From assembly GCF_009728995.1 (NCBI RefSeq), contig NZ_VTZW01000006.1, forward strand, positions 111,366 through 175,365: DNA of 64,000 nucleotides. Reading direction: 5' to 3'. This document shows, piece by piece, positions 24,718-34,562 of this stretch. Position 1 is the stretch's first letter. The number at the start of each line of letters is the position of its first letter. The notes below the pieces were generated by a model. The model was not told the origin of the DNA. It did no database searches and saw only the letters and a list, made by a program, of their open reading frames with translations. The stretch comes from Streptomonospora sp. PA3. Its GTDB lineage: Bacteria; Actinomycetota; Actinomycetes; Streptosporangiales; Streptosporangiaceae. A program made the translations under genes and the position numbers.

Positions 24718-24793
24718 CCCGCCGCGTGCCCGCGGCCGCCCGCCCCGAACCGCAACCGCCCCGCCGAGCAAGTCCGAACGGAAACGACACCGC

Positions 24794-27091
24794 ATGCCCG
24801 AGCACCCCAAGCTGGACACCGTCGCCGCCGCGGCGCACACTCCGGACACCCCCCAGCCCTACGCCGAACTGGGCGTGGCCGACGACGAGTACGCGCGCAT
24901 CCGCGGCATCCTGGGCCGCCGCCCCACCGCCGCCGAGCTCGCGATCTACTCGGTGATGTGGAGCGAGCACTGCTCCTACAAGAGCTCCAAGGTGCACCTG
25001 CGCCAGTTCGGCGAGAAGGCCCCGCGCAGCGACGCGCTGCTGGTGGGCATGGGCGAGAACGCCGGTGTGGTCGACGTCGGCGACGGCTGCGCGGTGACCT
25101 TCAAGATCGAGTCGCACAACCACCCCTCCTACGTCGAGCCGCACCAGGGCGCGGCGACGGGCGTGGGCGGCATCGTCCGCGACATCCTGACCATGGGCGC
25201 CCGGCCGGTGGCGGTGATGGACGCGCTGCGCTTCGGCCCGCTGGAGGCGCCCGACACCCGCCGCGTGCTGCCGGGAGTGGTCTCGGGCATCTCCTTCTAC
25301 GGCAACTGCCTCGGCCTGCCCAACATCGGCGGCGAGCTGGGCTTCGGCGCGGGGTATGCGGGAAATCCGCTGGTCAACGCGCTGTGCGTGGGCGTGATGC
25401 GCCACGAGGACATCCAGCTCGCCCAGGCCCCCGGCCCCGGCAACAAGGTGGTGCTGTTCGGCGCCACCACCGGGCCCGACGGCATCGGCGGCGCGTCGGT
25501 GCTGGCCAGCGCCACCTTCGACGACTCCAGCCACGCCAAGCGGCCCAGCGTCCAGGTGGGCGATCCGTTCCTGGAGAAGCTGCTCATCGAGTGCAGCCTC
25601 GAACTGTTCCGCGACGGCCTGGTCGTGGGCATCCAGGACCTGGGCGCGGCCGGGGTCTCCTGCGCAACCACCGAGCTGGCCGCCGGCGGCACCGGCGGCA
25701 TGCGCATCGAACTGGACCGGGTGCCGCTGCGCGACTCCACGCTCACTCCGGAGGAGATCCTGATGAGCGAGTCGCAGGAGCGCATGATGGCGGTGGTGGA
25801 GCCGGGAAGCCTTGAGGCGTTCATGGCCACCTGCCGCAAGTGGAACATCCCCGCCAGCGTCATCGGCGAGGTCACCGACGTCACGCCCGAGGAGGCCGAG
25901 CGCGGCGGGCGGCTGGTCATGACCTGGCACGGCGAGACCGTGGTGGACCTGCCTCCGCGCACGGCCTCCGACGAGGGCCCGGTCTACGAGCGCCCCTACG
26001 CCCGCCCCGAGGACCAGGACGCGCTGCAGGCCGACACCCCCGACCGGCTGGAGCGCCCCGGCGACGACGAGGAGCTGCGGCGGCAGGTGCTGGCGGTGCT
26101 GGGCGCCCCCGGGATCTGCGCCCCCTCCTGGGTCACCGAGCAGTACGACAGCTACGTCATGGGCGACACCGTGCTCTCCGCGCCGCACGACGCGGGCATG
26201 ATCCGGGTGGGCGAGGACGGCACCCGCGGCGTCGCGCTGGCCACCGACGGCAACGGCCGCTACACGCGGCTGGACCCCTACGCCGGCACCCAGGCGGCCT
26301 TCGCCGAGGCCTACCGCAACGTCGCCGCCGCGGGCGCGCGCCCGCTGGCGGTCACCAACTGCCTGAACTTCGGCTCGCCGGAGGACCCCGGAGTGATGTG
26401 GCAGTTCGCCGAGTCCACCCGGGGCCTGGCCGACGCCTGCCTGGAGATGGGCACCCCGGTCACCGGCGGCAACGTCAGCTTCTACAACCAGACCGGGGCC
26501 GCCGCCATCCACCCCACTCCGGTGATCGGCGTGCTCGGGGTGATCGACGACGTGCACGCCCGGCTGACCACCGCGTTCCCGCGGCAGTCCGAGGGGGCGC
26601 GCGTGGTGCTGCTGGGCAGCACCCGCGAGGAGCTGGGCGGTTCGGTGTGGGCCGAGACCGTCCACGGCCACCTGGGCGGGCTGCCGCCGCGGGTTGACCT
26701 GGCGGCCGAGGCGGCGCTGGCCCGCCTGCTGGCGGCGGCGGCCGACGAGCGGCTGCTGGCCGGTGCCCACGACCTCTCCGACGGCGGGCTCGCGGTGGCG
26801 CTGGCGGAGTCGGCGCTGCGCGGCGGAGTCGGCTGCTCGGTGCACGTCGAGGACCCGTTCACGGCGCTGTTCAGCGAGTCCGGCGCGCGGGCGATCGTGG
26901 TGGTGGAGCCGGAGGAGGAGCAGTCCTTCGCCCGGCTGTGCGACGAGCACGGCGTACCCGCCGCGGAGATCGGCACGATCGGCGGCACGGCGCTCACCGT
27001 CACCTTCCCCGACGGCGGGTTCAGCATCAGCCTGGACGACCTTCGCGAGGCCCACACGGCCACCCTGCCCGCCGTGCTCGACGCGGAGTAG
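24794..27091 (+). CDS. purL: Phosphoribosylformylglycinamidine synthase subunit PurL (small type)
   Basis: A 765-residue protein, the usual small-PurL length. Motifs: [15 protein letters not shown] (catalytic His), [35 protein letters not shown], and a second AIRS-like half with [17 protein letters not shown] and [17 protein letters not shown]-grasp-like AIRS fold; converts FGAR and glutamine-derived ammonia to FGAM with PurS and PurQ. The long antisense frame across this gene is a shadow of its GC3 bias. Confidence 0.97.
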   Translation: MPEHPKLDTVAAAAHTPDTPQPYAELGVADDEYARIRGILGRRPTAAELAIYSVMWSEHCSYKSSKVHLRQFGEKAPRSDALLVGMGENAGVVDVGDGCAVTFKIESHNHPSYVEPHQGAATGVGGIVRDILTMGARPVAVMDALRFGPLEAPDTRRVLPGVVSGISFYGNCLGLPNIGGELGFGAGYAGNPLVNALCVGVMRHEDIQLAQAPGPGNKVVLFGATTGPDGIGGASVLASATFDDSSHAKRPSVQVGDPFLEKLLIECSLELFRDGLVVGIQDLGAAGVSCATTELAAGGTGGMRIELDRVPLRDSTLTPEEILMSESQERMMAVVEPGSLEAFMATCRKWNIPASVIGEVTDVTPEEAERGGRLVMTWHGETVVDLPPRTASDEGPVYERPYARPEDQDALQADTPDRLERPGDDEELRRQVLAVLGAPGICAPSWVTEQYDSYVMGDTVLSAPHDAGMIRVGEDGTRGVALATDGNGRYTRLDPYAGTQAAFAEAYRNVAAAGARPLAVTNCLNFGSPEDPGVMWQFAESTRGLADACLEMGTPVTGGNVSFYNQTGAAAIHPTPVIGVLGVIDDVHARLTTAFPRQSEGARVVLLGSTREELGGSVWAETVHGHLGGLPPRVDLAAEAALARLLAAAADERLLAGAHDLSDGGLAVALAESALRGGVGCSVHVEDPFTALFSESGARAIVVVEPEEEQSFARLCDEHGVPAAEIGTIGGTALTVTFPDGGFSISLDDLREAHTATLPAVLDAE

Positions 27092-27124
27092 CCCTTACAC
27101 AGCCCGATGCGGTCGACGCGCCGC

Positions 27125-27183
27125 GCCGAGGGGCCCCCGGGAACCGCGCGGAGCACCGGGCGATCCCCCGGGGGCGCCTCGGC
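27125..27183. terminator. Strong hairpin between purL and the ABC exporter operon
   Basis: GCCGAGGGGCCCCCGGG (27125-27141) pairs with the complement at about 27167-27183 with one mismatch (17-bp stem) around a 25-base loop. Convergent genes lie on either side. Confidence 0.75.
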
Positions 27184-27207
27184 GGCGCAGGGCCTAGGTC
27201 TTCCGGC

Positions 27208-28833
27208 CTAACCGTCGAGGTCGCGGCGGCTGTATCCGTACAGGCCGAGGGCGGCCAGGGCGGCGGCGAGCGCGGCGAGCGCGAGCACGGGCCCCGGCGC
27301 GAAGCCCTCCAGCGGCATCCGCGGGATGTGGTTGAACGGCGAGACCGCCATCAGCCACCCCGGCCAGTGCAGGCTCTCACCCCAGAACCTCGCGATGCAG
27401 CCGAAGCCGAGCACGGCCCAAGCGGCCCATCCCCACCGCGGCGCGAACCCGTACAGCGCTGCTGCCAGGCCAGCCAGGAGCAGCGGTTCGGGGGCGCGGG
27501 CGAGCGACGCGGCGAGCAGTTCGCCGACGAGAGCGCCGTCGCCGATGGCGAGGGCGGCGCCGGCGCCCGTCGCCAGGCCGGTCAGCGCCAGCAGTCCGAC
27601 GGAGCCGGAGGCGGCCGTCGCGAGGAAGGCCGCGAACCAGGCGGAGCGCCCCACCGGGCGCGCCAGTACCGGCGCGGCCCGGCCGCGCACCTCCTCCGTG
27701 CGCAGCCTGCCCGCGGAGAGGATCGTGAACGCGCCCACGATCACGGTCATGAACACCGCCATGAGGCTCAGGTAGGCCAGCGCCGGGTCCTCGCCGCCGC
27801 CGATGATCGCTTCGGCCATCCCCTGCCGCATCGCACCGGCCAGGCTGCCCCAGACGAAACCGACCACGACCATGCCGGCCGCCCACCACAGCAGGGACGC
27901 GCGCTGCAGCCGCAGGGCCAGCGCGAACGGCGACCGCAGCCGCGGCCCGGCCGACGTGGGGCCCGGGCGCTGGGCCATCAGCCTCGCGCCGAGGTCCCGG
28001 CGTGCCGACAGCGCATAGCCGCCGGCCGCCGCAGCAGCGGCCAGCCCCAGCGAAAGGGCGAGCGGCCACCAGCGCTCGTCGGCCAGCACCCGGGTGAGCT
28101 GCGCCCATCCCAGCGGCGAAAGCCAGGTCCAGGGCCCGCCCTCGACCGCCTGCGCGGCTCCGGCGGCGCGCAGGGTCCACGCCGCGGCGAGGGCCAGCGC
28201 CGCAAGACCGGCCGCCCCCTTGGTGTGCTCGGTCAGCTGCACGGTGAACGCGGTGATGCCCGCGAAGACGAGTCCGGTCGCGGCGGTTCCGGCCCCGAAC
28301 AGCAGGGCGCTGCTCGCGGGGAAGCCCAGGCCCGCCATCGCGCCCGCCATCAGCAGGCCGAGCACAGCGTCGGCGGCGAGGGCCAGCACGAGCGCGGCGG
28401 TGAGCGGGGCGTGGCGGCCGATGACGCCCGCGCGGACCAGTTCGGCCCGGCCGGTCTGCTCCTCACCGCGGGTGTGGCGGGTGACGAGCAGGATGTTCAT
28501 CAGCGCGGCGCCGAGCAGGAACTCGATGGTGTAGGTGAGGAACGCCCGCTGCAGGGTGATCTCGTCGAAACCGAACAGCGGGCCCGTGAAGACCAGCACC
28601 ATCGGGCTGTCCACCAGGCCGGCGAAGGCCCGCATGCCGCCCGGCTGCGAACCGGAGACCGACAGCACGGTGTAGAAGTAGGGCACGAACACCGCGATGC
28701 CGGTGATCCACAGGGGCAGTTTGAGGCGGTCCCTGCGCAGGGCGAGCCCGAGCAGGGCCGCGGTGCCGGTCAGCGGGCCGTCGCCGGCGGTGGCGGGCGC
28801 CGTGCCGCCGCGAGCGGGTGCGATGGTGCTCAT
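27208..28833 (-). CDS. ABC-2 type exporter permease (double-length)
   Basis: A 541-residue protein from ATG 28833 with about twelve hydrophobic segments in two similar halves, as in the actinomycete 'exporter of polyketide antibiotics' permeases. N-terminal region: [19 protein letters not shown]. The second half restarts near [20 protein letters not shown]. It overlaps the ATPase gene by 4 bases (ATGA). With that ATPase it should export a hydrophobic compound under control of the first-gene TetR repressor. Confidence 0.88.
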   Translation of the reverse strand: MSTIAPARGGTAPATAGDGPLTGTAALLGLALRRDRLKLPLWITGIAVFVPYFYTVLSVSGSQPGGMRAFAGLVDSPMVLVFTGPLFGFDEITLQRAFLTYTIEFLLGAALMNILLVTRHTRGEEQTGRAELVRAGVIGRHAPLTAALVLALAADAVLGLLMAGAMAGLGFPASSALLFGAGTAATGLVFAGITAFTVQLTEHTKGAAGLAALALAAAWTLRAAGAAQAVEGGPWTWLSPLGWAQLTRVLADERWWPLALSLGLAAAAAAGGYALSARRDLGARLMAQRPGPTSAGPRLRSPFALALRLQRASLLWWAAGMVVVGFVWGSLAGAMRQGMAEAIIGGGEDPALAYLSLMAVFMTVIVGAFTILSAGRLRTEEVRGRAAPVLARPVGRSAWFAAFLATAASGSVGLLALTGLATGAGAALAIGDGALVGELLAASLARAPEPLLLAGLAAALYGFAPRWGWAAWAVLGFGCIARFWGESLHWPGWLMAVSPFNHIPRMPLEGFAPGPVLALAALAAALAALGLYGYSRRDLDG

Positions 28834-29726
28834 GCCGCGTCCCCGTCTCCGTAGTGGCGGAGCATCAGCTCCTCGAGTGTGGGCGGGTGGCTGGTGAGCG
28901 CCTGGATGCCGAACCCGCCGAGGTGCTTGATCGCGCCGTCGAGGTGCTCGCTGTCCACGGTGAAGCGCACGTGACGCCCGTCGGCCTCCGCGTCGCGGAC
29001 GCCGGGCAGGGTGTCGATGCCGGTGGCAGGGGTGGCGGTGGCGGCTTCGACGGTGGTGCGCGTCAGGTGCCGCAGCTCGGACAGGGTCCCCGACTGCACG
29101 ACGGCGCCCTTGCGGATGATGCTGATCCGGTCGGCGAGCTTCTCGACCTGGGCGAGGATGTGGCTGGAGAGCAGGACCGTCTGCCCGGCCGCCTTGGCCT
29201 CGCCGACGACCTCCTGGAACACCGCCTCCATGAGCGGATCGAGCCCGGAGGTGGGCTCGTCCAGCACCAGCAGGTCGGCACCGGAGGACAGCGCGGCGAC
29301 GAGGGCGACCTTCTGCCGGTTCCCCTTGGAGTAGGTGCGGCCCTTCTTGGCCGTGTCCAGCTCGAAGCGCCGGACCAGCTCGTCGCGCCGGGCGCGGTCC
29401 TGCCCGCCGTGCAGCCGGCCGAGCAGGTCGATGGCTTCGCCGCCGGTGAGATTGGGCCACAGCTCCACATCGCCGGGCACATAGGCGAGTCGGCGGTGCA
29501 GCGCCACGGCGTCGCTCCACGCGTCGCGGCCCAGAACCGCGGCGCGCCCGCTGTCGGCGCGCATCAGGCCGAGCAGGATCCGGATGGTGGTGGACTTCCC
29601 CGCGCCGTTGGGGCCGAGAAAGCCGTGGACCTCGCCGTGCGCGACGGTCAGGTCGAGGCCGTCCAGAGCCCGCGTGGTGCGGAATGTCTTGACGAGCCCG
29701 CGGACTTCGATGGCGGGTGCGGTCAC
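28830..29726 (-). CDS. ABC transporter ATPase
   Basis: A 298-residue protein from GTG 29726, overlapping the TetR stop (GTGA). Walker [13 protein letters not shown] signature [15 protein letters not shown] (degenerate: SKGNR), Walker [14 protein letters not shown]-loop LLSSHIL. A C-terminal regulatory extension follows (about residues 215-298). Pairs with the permease downstream. The signature deviates from LSGGQ in the manner typical of the ABC-2 drug-exporter clade. Confidence 0.95.
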   Translation of the reverse strand: MTAPAIEVRGLVKTFRTTRALDGLDLTVAHGEVHGFLGPNGAGKSTTIRILLGLMRADSGRAAVLGRDAWSDAVALHRRLAYVPGDVELWPNLTGGEAIDLLGRLHGGQDRARRDELVRRFELDTAKKGRTYSKGNRQKVALVAALSSGADLLVLDEPTSGLDPLMEAVFQEVVGEAKAAGQTVLLSSHILAQVEKLADRISIIRKGAVVQSGTLSELRHLTRTTVEAATATPATGIDTLPGVRDAEADGRHVRFTVDSEHLDGAIKHLGGFGIQALTSHPPTLEELMLRHYGDGDAA

Positions 29727-30322
29727 GGGTTCCTCCGGTAGCGGGTTTCGCGCAGGACGGCCAGGAGGTAGTCCTCGACCTCCTGGGCGGGGGTGTCGTC
29801 CGGCCGGGTCAGCAGGTGGGTCACGACCGCGCCGGTCAGGATCTCCTGGACGACGTCGAGGTCGGTGTCGGCGGGGAACCGTCCGCGGTCCCGCTCCCGG
29901 GTGAGCACCGCGCGGATCCACCGGTTCCGCGGCTCGATGCTCACCTTCGCGAACGTCTCCGCCAGCTCGGGATGGCCGTGCAGCTCCGTCATGAGGCGGC
30001 GGACGAGGCGCCGTCCGCGGCCGGCGCCGGGCCCGCCGAGGGCCTGCGCCCACCAGGAGAGGAGCTGGTCGACGTCCTCGGGTTCGGGGAGCTCGTCGGG
30101 CACGACGTCGTAGCCCTGGTGGATCGCCGCGATGAGCAGTTCGGTCCTGTTGGCGTAGCGCCGGTAGACGGTCGCCCGCGTGACGCCCGCGCGCTGCGCG
30201 ACCTGCTCGATGCTGGTCGCCTCGATGCCGCGGTCGATGATCAGGTCCAGGGCCGCGCCGAGGATCGCCGCGTCGGCCTCCGCGCTGCGGGGGCGCCCCG
30301 GCGCTCGGGATGTGCGCGCCAT
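29723..30322 (-). CDS. TetR-family repressor of the ABC exporter operon
   Basis: A 199-residue protein from ATG 30322 ([20 protein letters not shown]). [23 protein letters not shown], then [18 protein letters not shown]. The C-terminal domain is of the TetR_C_16/drug-regulator sort. First gene of a three-gene operon with 4-base overlaps (TetR-ATPase-permease). The open frame continues to 30487 but would run through the 21-bp operator at 30433-30453. Likely induced by the exported compound. Confidence 0.93.
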   Translation of the reverse strand: MARTSRAPGRPRSAEADAAILGAALDLIIDRGIEATSIEQVAQRAGVTRATVYRRYANRTELLIAAIHQGYDVVPDELPEPEDVDQLLSWWAQALGGPGAGRGRRLVRRLMTELHGHPELAETFAKVSIEPRNRWIRAVLTRERDRGRFPADTDLDVVQEILTGAVVTHLLTRPDDTPAQEVEDYLLAVLRETRYRRNP

Positions 30323-30432
30323 GCTCACCACCCGCTCCGCGGGTGATCGGGCCGATATCGCATCCAGGGGGCCGCCATGTCGCCTCGCTTCGCCGGTGTC
30401 TGTGCCGCTCCGCGCTGGAGCGACTCCGTAAC

Positions 30433-30453
30433 AATACAGTACAGTACTGTATT
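30433..30453. promoter_or_regulatory. Operator of the TetR-ABC exporter operon
   Basis: AATACAGTAC, a single A, then GTACTGTATT: a perfect 10+1+10 palindrome in an AT-rich island about 110 bases upstream of the repressor start. It almost certainly overlaps the promoter (TACTGT and TATTTTAAT are nearby). Autoregulation by the TetR protein is inferred. The rest of the 30323-30650 gap contains only this promoter, a leader and the next gene's terminator. Confidence 0.8.
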
Positions 30454-30629
30454 TTAATAGCGAACAAGAAAAAGCGGCACACGGCATGACCGGTGCGCCG
30501 CTACCGCCCCGCCGCCGCGGCGAATCGGCCCGTGCCGACGCCCCGAAACCACGGCGGCGCCGGGAGACCCGCGGGAGGATCCCCTTCCGCAGAGCTCGCC
30601 GGCGGGCCGCCGGCGGGCGCGGCGCGGGC

Positions 30630-30650
30630 GCCCGCCCGGCTCGGGCGGGC
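30630..30650. terminator. Hairpin after the 91-aa gene
   Basis: GCCCGCCCG (30630-30638) and CGGGCGGGC (30642-30650) with a 3-base loop, directly downstream of the stop on the reverse strand. Confidence 0.65.
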
Positions 30651-30926
30651 TCAGCTCCGGTCGGTCCCGGTGCCGCCCTGGCCTTCCGTGCTCTCCCCGG
30701 CTCCCTCGGGAGTCTCGCCTCGGGACATGCGGCGGTCCTCGGGCAGCTCGCCCTCGGAGTCGACGGCCGCGGGGTCGGTGGCCGGCGCGCCGTCGTCGGT
30801 GACGATGGGCTCGGGCTCGTGGTCCTCCTCGGCGCGAGTGGGCTTGTTGCCCTTCAGCATGCCCTGGATCTCGCCTTCGAGCTCGTCGTCGAGCTTGGGG
30901 CTGTGCTTGCTGCTGCCGCGTTCCAT
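30651..30926 (-). CDS. Small acidic hydrophilic protein, 91 aa
   Basis: ATG at 30926 with GAGGAGGGCC upstream. Very acidic and disordered-looking: KLDDELEGEIQGMLKGNKPT, then a Glu/Asp/Pro/Thr-rich tail. It resembles short conserved actinobacterial proteins of unknown function that start with a basic/SSK segment and a LDDEL helix. No membrane helix or Cys. The longer frame upstream to 31205 is not credible. Confidence 0.7.
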   Translation of the reverse strand: MERGSSKHSPKLDDELEGEIQGMLKGNKPTRAEEDHEPEPIVTDDGAPATDPAAVDSEGELPEDRRMSRGETPEGAGESTEGQGGTGTDRS

Positions 30927-31203
30927 CGGGCCCTCCTCTGCGGCTCGTGTGCACGTGTCCGCAAGGCACGCGCCTACCCGCCGCCGCAACAGGGCAAACG
31001 GCCCCGCACGCGGCGCCCGCGACGAGGGGGATCGGCGGGTTTCGCCTGCGGTAAAGAGTGGCGCCGGCTCCGCATGCGCCCGGACCCATCGGGCAGTGGC
31101 GCTGGCAGGACGCGCCGGCCACGCCGGGCGCGCCCGCGTTGCAAGCGACCGCACAGCAGCGTCGGGAGGTGAGGACGGGCCGTTCGGCTGCGGCCCAGCC
31201 ATC

Positions 31204-32310
31204 ATGGATCTGCGTTTTCTGGAACCGCTTTATCGTGCGCCCGGTCCGGTCGCATCGGTCTACATGGACACCACCCGAACCTCTGAGAACGCGGCGCACG
31301 AGATCGATCTGCGCTGGCGCGGGCTGCGTGACGAGCTCGCGCGGAACGGAGCCGACGAGGCGACGCTCAAGGCGCTCGACTCCGCCGCGGGGGGCGTCAA
31401 CGGCATCCCCGGCCCGCAGGGCGAGGCGCTGTTCGCCGCCGGCGGCGAGCTGATCGCCGCCTACACCCTCTCCGGTCCGCCGCCGCGCGACCGGGCGTCG
31501 GTACTGCCGGTGCCCGACCCCGTCGAGCTGGTCTGCGACCTCGACGACGGGCTGCCCTACGTCGTGGTGGCCGTCGACCGGGAGGGCGCCGACGTCTACG
31601 CCTACCCCGCCTACGGCAACCTGTCCGAGGAGCGCCACACCAGCGGGGCGACCCTGCACATCAACAAGGTGCCCAGCGGCGGCTGGCGGCAGAAGCACCA
31701 CCAGCGCCACACCGAGGAGGTGTGGTTCGCCAACGCCGCCGAGGTCGCCCAGGACGTCGAGGAGGCGGTCAAGAACGTGCAGGCCGCCGCCGTGTTCGTC
31801 GGCGGCGACGAGCGAGCGCTGGGCAAGGTGCGCCAGCACCTCAGCCACCGCACGGGCGAGATGCTCATCGAGATCTCCGGCGGCAGCCGCGCCGACCCCG
31901 ACGCCATCGCCGAACTGCGCAAGTCGGTGGAGGAGGGGCTGCGCCGGACCGCGGTCGCGCTGCGGTCGGGGCTGATGGAGGACTTCCGCCAGGACCTCAA
32001 CCGCGAGGGGCGGGCCGTGCAGGGCCTGTACGCCACGTGCGACGCGCTGCGTTCGGGCCAGGTCGAGCGGCTGCTGATGGCCGGCGACCGCTCGAACGAG
32101 CCCACGCTGTGGGCGTCGTCGTCGGATCCGCTGGAGGTCGCCGAGGACCGCGCCCGGATGACCGATCCGGCCGAGGCGTTCGAGGCCCCCGCAAGCTCCC
32201 TGCTGCTGCGCGCCGCCCAGGCGACCAGCGCCTCGTTCACCCGCCTGCCGGAGCCCGGCGACGCCCAGGAGGGCGTGGGCGCGTTCCTGCGGTTCTCGGC
32301 GGCGCCCTGA
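31204..32310 (+). CDS. Rv2629-like / baeRF (bacterial eRF1-related) protein
   Basis: A 368-residue protein from ATG 31204 (MDLRFLEPLYRAPGPVASVY). The opening resembles Rv2629-like proteins; the middle has the eRF1-like domain-1/2 pattern (DDGLPYVVVAVDREGADVYA) with a WRQKHHQRHTEEVWFANAAE segment; the end is an L7Ae-like domain (VQGLYATCDALRSGQVERLL). Family knowledge: baeRF proteins are thought to act at stalled ribosomes, like Vms1. No GGQ is seen; a GGWRQ occupies the comparable loop. Function inferred from family. Confidence 0.85.
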   Translation: MDLRFLEPLYRAPGPVASVYMDTTRTSENAAHEIDLRWRGLRDELARNGADEATLKALDSAAGGVNGIPGPQGEALFAAGGELIAAYTLSGPPPRDRASVLPVPDPVELVCDLDDGLPYVVVAVDREGADVYAYPAYGNLSEERHTSGATLHINKVPSGGWRQKHHQRHTEEVWFANAAEVAQDVEEAVKNVQAAAVFVGGDERALGKVRQHLSHRTGEMLIEISGGSRADPDAIAELRKSVEEGLRRTAVALRSGLMEDFRQDLNREGRAVQGLYATCDALRSGQVERLLMAGDRSNEPTLWASSSDPLEVAEDRARMTDPAEAFEAPASSLLLRAAQATSASFTRLPEPGDAQEGVGAFLRFSAAP

Positions 32311-32363
32311 CCCGGCGGCCCCGGCCGCCGGGCCGCGGGCGGCCGCTACGCTGAGCGCCGACG

Positions 32364-32633
32364 ATGCGAAGGAACCGCGACGCGAAGCGCCCCCGCCGGA
32401 CGAGGCGCCGAGGCAGCCTGAAGGGGCCGATCGGCAGCCTTGAGCGCCCCGCCAGCCCCCTGCTGTTCCGGCTGGTGCTGGCGGTGTTCGGGCTAGTGGT
32501 GCTGATCGCGGGCGCGGTGCTGGCCGCACTCGTGCTGGACTCGGCGCCGCTGACGGTGATCCTGGCCGCGGGCGCGATGGCCGCGGGGCTGAACGTCTTC
32601 TGGGTGAGCCGGCGCCGGCGCTACGAACGCTGA
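32364..32633 (+). CDS. Small basic membrane protein, 89 aa
   Basis: A very basic N-terminus (about 13 Arg/Lys in the first 20 residues), followed by two hydrophobic helices (about 33-56 and 62-80) and a short basic tail (RRRRYER). I do not recognise the family. It follows the baeRF gene by 53 bases and is probably co-transcribed. Its stop codon is part of the terminator stem. Confidence 0.65.
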   Translation: MRRNRDAKRPRRTRRRGSLKGPIGSLERPASPLLFRLVLAVFGLVVLIAGAVLAALVLDSAPLTVILAAGAMAAGLNVFWVSRRRRYER

Positions 32634-32665
32634 GCCCGGGACCGGCCGCGCCGGTCCCGGGCTCA
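32631..32665. terminator. Perfect 15-bp hairpin overlapping a stop codon
   Basis: TGAGCCCGGGACCGG (32631-32645), loop CCGCG, then CCGGTCCCGGGCTCA (32651-32665). It lies between convergent genes and starts at the TGA of the 89-aa gene. Confidence 0.85.
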
Positions 32666-32703
32666 GCGTGTTCAGGGCGCCGCCCGCGCGGCGCAGGGCC
32701 GCA

Positions 32704-34230
32704 TCAGTCGAACCAGCGCTGGGGCTCGGGCGCCAGGTTGCGGTAGATGTGCTTGGCCTCGCGGTATTCGTCCAGCCCCGCGTGGCCGAGTTCGCGGCCG
32801 ACGCCGGAGCGCTTGAACCCGCCCCACTCGGCGCCGGGCACATAGGGGCCGAAGTCGTTGATCCACACGGTGCCGTGGCGCAGCCCGGCGGCCACGCGCT
32901 CGCCGCGCCCGACGTCATCGGTCCACACGGCCCCGGAGAGGCCGTAGTCGGTTTCGTTGCCGATGGCGATGGCCTCGTCTTCGGTGCGGAAGGTCTCGAC
33001 CGTGACCACGGGTCCGAAGACCTCGGTCTGGACGATGTCCATGTCGCCGCGGCAGCCGGTGAAGACGGTGGGGCGGTAGAAGAAGCCGTTCGCCAGCTCG
33101 GGCTCGTCGGGGCGGCGGCCGCCGGCGGCCAGCGTGGCGCCCTCCTCGATGCCGCGGGCGACGGCGGCCTCGACCTTGGCGCGGTGCTCGGCCGAGACCA
33201 GCGGACCGCACTGCACGCCCTCGTGCCGACCGCAGCCCAGGCGCACCCGTTCGGCGCGGCGGCAGAGCTCGGCGACGAACTCGTCGTGGATGTCCTCGTG
33301 CACGACCAGGCGGGCGCCGGCCGAGCAGACCTGGCCGGAGTGGAAGAACGCCGCGATCATGGCGTAGTCCACGGCGGTGTCCAGGTCCACGTCGGGGAAG
33401 ACGATGTTGGGGTTCTTGCCGCCCAGCTCCAAGGCGACCTTCTTCACCGTGGCGGCCGCGGCGGCCATGATCCGCTGCCCGGTGGCCAGCCCGCCGGTGA
33501 AGGAGACGAGGTCGACGTCGCGGTGCTCGACCAGGGCGGCACCCACCTCGGCGCCCGTGCCCAGGACCAGGTTGGCCACCCCCGCGGGCACGCCGGCCTC
33601 GGCGCACAGCTCGAATAGCTTGCAGGTGGTGACCGGGGTGATCTCACTGGGTTTGACCACCATGGTGTTCCCGGCGGCGATGGCGGGGGCCATCTTCCAG
33701 GAGAGCTGGAGCAGCGGGTAGTTCCAGGGGGTGATCATCGCGCAGACGCCGACGGGCTCGTAGACGACCCGGCTGAAGACGCCCTCGGAGGATGCGACCA
33801 CGCGGCCGGCGTCCTTGTCGGCCAGGCCGGCGTAGTAGCGGAACACCGCGGTGACGTCGTCGACGTCGATGCCGCCCTCTTCCAGGGTCTTGCCGGTGTC
33901 CAGGGACTCCATCAGCGCGATCTCGGCGCGGTCGCGCTGGAGCAGGTCGGCGATGCGGCCGAGGATCGCGCCGCGCTCGGCGGCGGGCCGGCGGGACCAC
34001 TCGCCGCGGTCGAAGGCCGCGCGGGCGGCGGCGATCGCCGCCTCGGCGTCGGCGGCGGCGCCTTCGCTGACCACGGTCAGCACGGAGGCGTCGTAGGGAT
34101 CGAGCACGTCGCGGGTGCCGCCTTGGGCGGCGGCGCGCCAGGCGCCGTCGATGTGGTTGCTCGTCGGGTCGGCCGTGCCGGGCGCCGCCAGGTACGGCTT
34201 GTCCGGGAGCCGAAGATCAGGTCCAGTCAC
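32704..34230 (-). CDS. Aldehyde dehydrogenase (BetB-like)
   Basis: A 508-residue protein from GTG 34230 (GGAGGAGGGTCC upstream). Motifs: AMITPWNYPLLQLSWK, NAD region SFTGGLATGQRIM, catalytic Glu in LELGGKNPNIVFPD, and catalytic Cys in FFHSGQVCSAGARL. Close in pattern to betaine- or amino-aldehyde dehydrogenases. No choline or glycine-betaine genes are near, so the substrate is open. Transcribed divergently from the class II aldolase gene. Confidence 0.94.
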   Translation of the reverse strand: MTGPDLRLPDKPYLAAPGTADPTSNHIDGAWRAAAQGGTRDVLDPYDASVLTVVSEGAAADAEAAIAAARAAFDRGEWSRRPAAERGAILGRIADLLQRDRAEIALMESLDTGKTLEEGGIDVDDVTAVFRYYAGLADKDAGRVVASSEGVFSRVVYEPVGVCAMITPWNYPLLQLSWKMAPAIAAGNTMVVKPSEITPVTTCKLFELCAEAGVPAGVANLVLGTGAEVGAALVEHRDVDLVSFTGGLATGQRIMAAAAATVKKVALELGGKNPNIVFPDVDLDTAVDYAMIAAFFHSGQVCSAGARLVVHEDIHDEFVAELCRRAERVRLGCGRHEGVQCGPLVSAEHRAKVEAAVARGIEEGATLAAGGRRPDEPELANGFFYRPTVFTGCRGDMDIVQTEVFGPVVTVETFRTEDEAIAIGNETDYGLSGAVWTDDVGRGERVAAGLRHGTVWINDFGPYVPGAEWGGFKRSGVGRELGHAGLDEYREAKHIYRNLAPEPQRWFD

Positions 34231-34486
34231 AGGACCCTCCTCCCCAGGTCGCTCGGCCGCAAACGGCCGCTGCGTGTTCTCTGCAGGTCTGGACACCAAC
34301 CGCTAGACCATAACTGACCTGGACAAACATCAGAAATCGCGACACAGTTTCGTGACGCGTCCCACGCGCCCGCGCATGGGCGCGTCCCGCCCTCCAGGCC
34401 CCTTCGCCAGTCGGGCCTCTCGGGTCCGAGCCGCGCCCCCGCGGACCGGCCGCCCTCTGGACAGGACCACCCCGCGTCGGGTTAAC

Positions 34487-34505
34487 GTAGATAAGGCATA
34501 CCTAA
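34487..34505. promoter_or_regulatory. Candidate iron (IdeR/DmdR) box
   Basis: The reverse strand of this 19-base site reads TTAGGTATGCCTTATCTAC, matching the actinobacterial iron-box consensus (TTAGGTTAGGCTAACCTAA) at about 13 of 19 positions, with one half (AGGCATACCTAA) nearly complete. It lies 58-76 bases before the aldolase start, in an AT-rich patch. Confidence 0.45.
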
Positions 34506-34562
34506 CAGGATGCCGCGCCATCACCGCCGACCCGGCCCCCGCCCGGAGACTGCCGAGGACCC

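Noticed and set aside
24653..27055. An 800-residue reverse frame across purL
   Set aside because: It mirrors purL codons, is His/Gln/Gly/Val-rich with no domain, and purL is complete and unmistakable on the forward strand.
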